NCBI RefSeq assembly: GCF_002797555.1
Contig: NZ_PGFA01000004.1
Coordinates: 186,001-250,000, forward strand
DNA length: 64,000 nt
Direction of reading: 5' to 3'
From: Hymenobacter chitinivorans DSM 11115
GTDB lineage: Bacteria > Bacteroidota > Bacteroidia > Cytophagales > Hymenobacteraceae
Shown: positions 61,496-64,000 of the stretch, one piece after another
Layout: every line of letters begins with the position of its first letter
How positions within the stretch are numbered: the first letter of the stretch is position 1
Made by a program: the position numbers and the translations under genes
Notes under the pieces: model-generated
Databases searched by the model: none
Told to the model about the DNA's origin: nothing
The model's input: only the letters and a program-made list of their open reading frames with translations

Positions 61496-61927
61496 ATGCT
61501 GCACATTTCCACATTGATAGGCTTGGTCTTACTGTTTACTGCGCAAGATGCTCTGGCTCAGAGCTTGGTCAGTATGGATGCCGACAGGGAGACGGGTGCC
61601 GAAGTCTCCACCCGGCTGAATTGCCAGCCGCTGGCCGGGCAGGTCGTCGATGCCATGGGGCAGCCTATAATCGGCGCAACATTGCTTCTAAAAGGCACGA
61701 CTAATGCCTATATCACCGATGGCAAGGGCAGTTTTGAGATTACGGCGCCTGTGTCGCAGAAGCAAGTAGTGGCCGTTGAGGCGGCGGGCTACCTGCCCGC
61801 AATGATAACCCTGACCAGCTGTGCGCTGTCGGACATCGTGCTGGAGCGAGACCCGGCCGTGCGCATTAAGCGCGGTGGGAAGAAAGCCGGGCAGATAGTA
61901 CGCTACGGTGATGCGTACCGGCAGTAG
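61496..61927 (+). CDS. Secreted CarboxypepD_reg-like domain protein
   Basis: A 143-residue exported protein. The start at 61496 gives signal peptide MLHISTLIGLVLLFTAQDAL, cleaved near AQS. Residues about 45-120 are a single carboxypeptidase-regulatory-like domain (LAGQVVDAMGQPIIGATLLL, TDGKGSFEITA, VVAVEAAGYLPAMITLT). This domain normally precedes TonB-dependent receptors; here it stands alone with a short basic tail (IKRGGKKAGQIVRYGDAYRQ). It may be a small surface or receptor-associated protein. The frame continues upstream to 61271 without a signal peptide. Confidence 0.78.
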   Translation: MLHISTLIGLVLLFTAQDALAQSLVSMDADRETGAEVSTRLNCQPLAGQVVDAMGQPIIGATLLLKGTTNAYITDGKGSFEITAPVSQKQVVAVEAAGYLPAMITLTSCALSDIVLERDPAVRIKRGGKKAGQIVRYGDAYRQ

Positions 61928-62279
61928 CTGGACTGGGAGTGAGTTGCAATAATCCCAGACTGTTGTGGTGCTACGTGGGGGCTTAGTAAGGAGCGAGGTT
62001 TGATTAATACAATTAATATAGACCTGGAGCTATATTAATGATATATCATCTGCTACGCCATAATACTAGCTTGACAGCAGCCAAATTGCTGATTTGGCGC
62101 TAAAAACGCAGTTTTTTTATAAAGAGGGATAAGTTCCCTTTAACGAGTGATTCTTGAGTTTCACCGAATAGTAATAAATGAAGTAGATTATTCATTTTAT
62201 CTTTCGGAGTTAAAAATCATTTGCCGGTTTTGTCCTAATCCTGGACAGGTACGCCTGTTTCCGACCTTCCCACCGCCTG
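61928..62279. other. AT-rich intergenic region
   Basis: 352 bp without a supported gene. A perfect 10-bp inverted repeat attaatatag/ctatattaat lies at 62012-62021 and 62030-62039. The rest is AT-rich and may hold the promoter of the cytochrome gene, but I could not pick a clear one. Confidence 0.5.
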
Positions 62280-62669
62280 ATGCAAAAACGTATACTCTCG
62301 TTGCCGACCCGGGCTTTTGCCGGGGTCGCCGTAGCTTTTCTTGCCCTTGCTACCGCCTGCACTTATTCCAAGGGGCAGGAGCCAAGCCCGTGCGCCGATA
62401 CGACGCCGGTAACGTACCAGGCGGTTATTTCCCCCATTTTCGATACCAACTGCCGGGCCTGCCACGGAGCTGGCGTTTACCAGCAGCTGGGCGGCGGCAA
62501 CGACTACAGTACGTACCAGGGAATCAAAAACCAGTCGGCTTCGCTGATTCTGGGCTGCATTCAGCACCAGCCCGGCTACGACCCCATGCCCAAGGGCCTG
62601 GCCAAGCTTTCGACCTGCGACATTGCCAAGATCAAAGCTTGGATTGACGCTGGTCAGCCCAACAACTAG
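62280..62669 (+). CDS. Lipid-anchored c-type cytochrome
   Basis: A 129-residue predicted lipoprotein. The signal MQKRILSLPTRAFAGVAVAF leads to lipobox Cys27 (LATAC). The heme motif CRACH (about 58-62) is present in PIFDTNCRACHGAGVYQQLG, and MPKGLAK (about 101) supplies a candidate axial Met. Both heme-binding features suit a small monoheme cytochrome c. Electrons may pass to or from an envelope redox system. It starts a set of three same-strand genes with YceI and a DUF5777 barrel, an arrangement that recurs in Bacteroidota. Confidence 0.9.
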   Translation: MQKRILSLPTRAFAGVAVAFLALATACTYSKGQEPSPCADTTPVTYQAVISPIFDTNCRACHGAGVYQQLGGGNDYSTYQGIKNQSASLILGCIQHQPGYDPMPKGLAKLSTCDIAKIKAWIDAGQPNN

Positions 62670-62745
62670 GCGCGTGCTTCCCCGCGGAGTACCGCCGCTT
62701 GCCCCGCCCGACTCTCTTCCTTCCCGCCGCTTATGCCCCTTTTCC

Positions 62746-63345
62746 ATGATGAGGCTCGTGTCCTTAGTGCTTATTCCATTGCTTTTAGTGGCCGCCCCGG
62801 CCAGCTTTGGGCAAAGCAAGTTCATGACCAAGACGGGCCGGGTTACTTTCTTCTCCACCAGCATCATCGAGGACATAGAGGCCATTAACAACGCTACGGC
62901 CGCAGTTATTGACCTTAATACTAGTCAACTAGCTTTTTCAGTGCCGATTAAGGATTTCACGTTTAAGCGCACCCTGATGCAGGAGCACTTCAACGAGAAC
63001 TACATGGAATCGGGGAAATTTCCCCGGGCCACGTTTACCGGCCGTTTTGTGGGCCTCGACGTGAGTACGCTCAGCACGGCTGGCACCCATCAGGTGAAGG
63101 CCGAAGGTGATTTGACCCTGCACGGCGTAACTCACCACGTCACGGTGCCCGGCACGCTGGAAATGAAGAACGGGCAGCTCCAGGCCTTTGCCCTGTTCAG
63201 CGTAGCCCCAGCCGATTACGGAATCGAAATTCCGCTGCTGGTGCGCGAGAACATTGCCAAAATAGTCAGTATCCGGGTCATTCTGATTGGCGACCCGGTA
63301 GGCGGCTCAGCAGCCCCGGTTTCGCGCTCGGCTTCTCCTAACTAA
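62746..63345 (+). CDS. YceI-family periplasmic protein
   Basis: A 199-residue exported protein with signal MMRLVSLVLIPLLLVAAPAS, cleaved near FGQ. The YceI lipocalin-like barrel is present: FMTKTGRVTFFSTSIIEDIE, LAFSVPIKDFTFKRTLMQEH, FPRATFTGRFVGLD, VKAEGDLTLHGVTHHV, and a final segment IPLLVRENIAKIVSIRVILI. YceI proteins bind polyisoprenoids and related lipids. ATG at 62749 is the alternative start. It lies between the cytochrome and the DUF5777 gene. Confidence 0.93.
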   Translation: MMRLVSLVLIPLLLVAAPASFGQSKFMTKTGRVTFFSTSIIEDIEAINNATAAVIDLNTSQLAFSVPIKDFTFKRTLMQEHFNENYMESGKFPRATFTGRFVGLDVSTLSTAGTHQVKAEGDLTLHGVTHHVTVPGTLEMKNGQLQAFALFSVAPADYGIEIPLLVRENIAKIVSIRVILIGDPVGGSAAPVSRSASPN

Positions 63346-63368
63346 TTCAAAAACAAGTTTTTGTTTAT

Positions 63369-64000
63369 ATGAAAACACTTCAACGCACGAGTTCTTTTTT
63401 CTTTAGCCTGGCAGTGCTGCTGCTGGCGGTGCCCCTGGCGCACGCCCAGACCGATTTGCTGGGGCAGCTGGAAAAGGAGACGGTTGACCCGCAGAAGCGC
63501 GAGGTAGTGGCCGCCACTTTCAAAGGCACGCACATCATCAACTCGCAGTCGGTCGAGACGCCCGGGAAAGGTACCCTGGCCTTTCTGATTCAGCACCGCT
63601 TTGGCACGCTCAACAGCGGGGCCTACAATTTCTTCGGGCTCGACCAGGCCGTGCTGCGCCTGAGCTTCGAGTACGGCCTGACCAGCCGCCTGGCCGTGGG
63701 CGTGGGCCGCAGCTCGCAGGAGAAGACTTTCGACGGGTTCGTAAAGTACCGGGCCATTCAGCAGTCAACCGGCACGCGGGCCATGCCGGTTTCGGTGACG
63801 TTGTTTGCCTCTTCGGCCATTACCACGCTGAAGTTTAACGCGGCCGAAGACCGGAACCGCACTACGGCTTCGCGGATGACCTACGCGTACCAAGCCCTGA
63901 TAGCGCGTAAGTTCAGCCCGGAGCTGTCGGTGCAGCTCATGCCCACGCTGATTCACCGCAACTACGTGGCCACGGCCCCCGAGGAAAACGACGTGTATGC
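63369..64000 (+). CDS. DUF5777-family outer membrane beta-barrel (3' end beyond window)
   Basis: The first 210 codons of an exported barrel protein. Signal peptide MKTLQRTSSFFFSLAVLLLA, cleaved near AHAQ. The mature part contains VVAATFKGTHIINSQSVETP, LAFLIQHRFGTLNSGAYNFF, LDQAVLRLSFEYGLTSRLAV and alternating strands up to the window edge. The family is uncharacterised but often encoded with YceI and small cytochromes, as here. It starts 23 bp after yceI and is probably co-transcribed. Confidence 0.88.
   Translation, partial: MKTLQRTSSFFFSLAVLLLAVPLAHAQTDLLGQLEKETVDPQKREVVAATFKGTHIINSQSVETPGKGTLAFLIQHRFGTLNSGAYNFFGLDQAVLRLSFEYGLTSRLAVGVGRSSQEKTFDGFVKYRAIQQSTGTRAMPVSVTLFASSAITTLKFNAAEDRNRTTASRMTYAYQALIARKFSPELSVQLMPTLIHRNYVATAPEENDVY

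Overview
The window looks like chromosomal DNA of a GC-rich (about 60%) member of the Bacteroidota, most likely Hymenobacter or a close relative. The evidence is mixed but consistent: promoters of the TAnnTTTG (-7) type, TonB-dependent receptor and FadL barrels, type IX secretion C-terminal sorting domains, DUF4142 and YceI lipoproteins, a DPP-IV S9 peptidase, a eukaryote-type ProRS and a CrtY-type lycopene cyclase. No rRNA, tRNA, CRISPR array, IS element or prophage was recognised.

Layout. 1-9.5 kb: proS (cut by the left edge), a Tyr/Gly/Ser-rich lipoprotein, a FadL-type barrel, an orphan lipoprotein, a DPP-IV peptidase and a lipoprotein with a TonB C-terminal domain. 9.5-35 kb: two gene sets are interleaved. 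The first is a membrane glycan-transfer set: six multi-pass GT-C-like proteins, one GtrB/Dpm1-type GT2, and three tandem lipoproteins with one jelly-roll-like domain that recurs at the C-termini of two GT-C proteins. The second is the kynurenine branch of tryptophan breakdown: AMSDH-type aldehyde dehydrogenase, an SDR, 3-hydroxyanthranilate dioxygenase, ACMS decarboxylase, kynureninase and kynurenine 3-monooxygenase. An AlkB-like dioxygenase and a TonB-dependent receptor lie in the same stretch. 35-42 kb: a PAP2-like membrane protein and two tandem paralogous Asp-box/BNR repeat proteins with T9SS sorting domains, both with non-ATG starts. 42-51.5 kb: housekeeping genes (rpoN, asnS, a Rof-like antiterminator, uvrA) plus small membrane and secreted proteins. 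51.6-54.3 kb: two DUF4142 lipoproteins and two orphan lipoproteins. 54.4-61 kb: a PaaG-like isomerase, ispD, queA, a MacB-like permease, a LOG-family protein and crtY. 61.5-64 kb: a CarboxypepD_reg protein, a c-type cytochrome, YceI and a DUF5777 barrel cut by the right edge.

How the genes work together. Kmo, KynU, HaaO, ACMSD and AMSDH would take kynurenine through 3-hydroxykynurenine, 3-hydroxyanthranilate and ACMS to 2-aminomuconate. The first steps (tryptophan 2,3-dioxygenase, kynurenine formamidase) and the aminomuconate deaminase are not in the window. The GT2 enzyme could charge a polyprenyl phosphate with a sugar that the GT-C proteins then transfer outside the inner membrane. The lipoproteins with the shared domain may bind or present that glycan; this is inference.

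The most unusual signals are (i) two copies of a 105-122 bp 5'-leader element made of 8-nt repeats in inverted orientation, the last repeat abutting or almost abutting the start codon (haaO and the ABC permease), and (ii) the five-copy jelly-roll-like domain family shared by lipoproteins and GT-C proteins.
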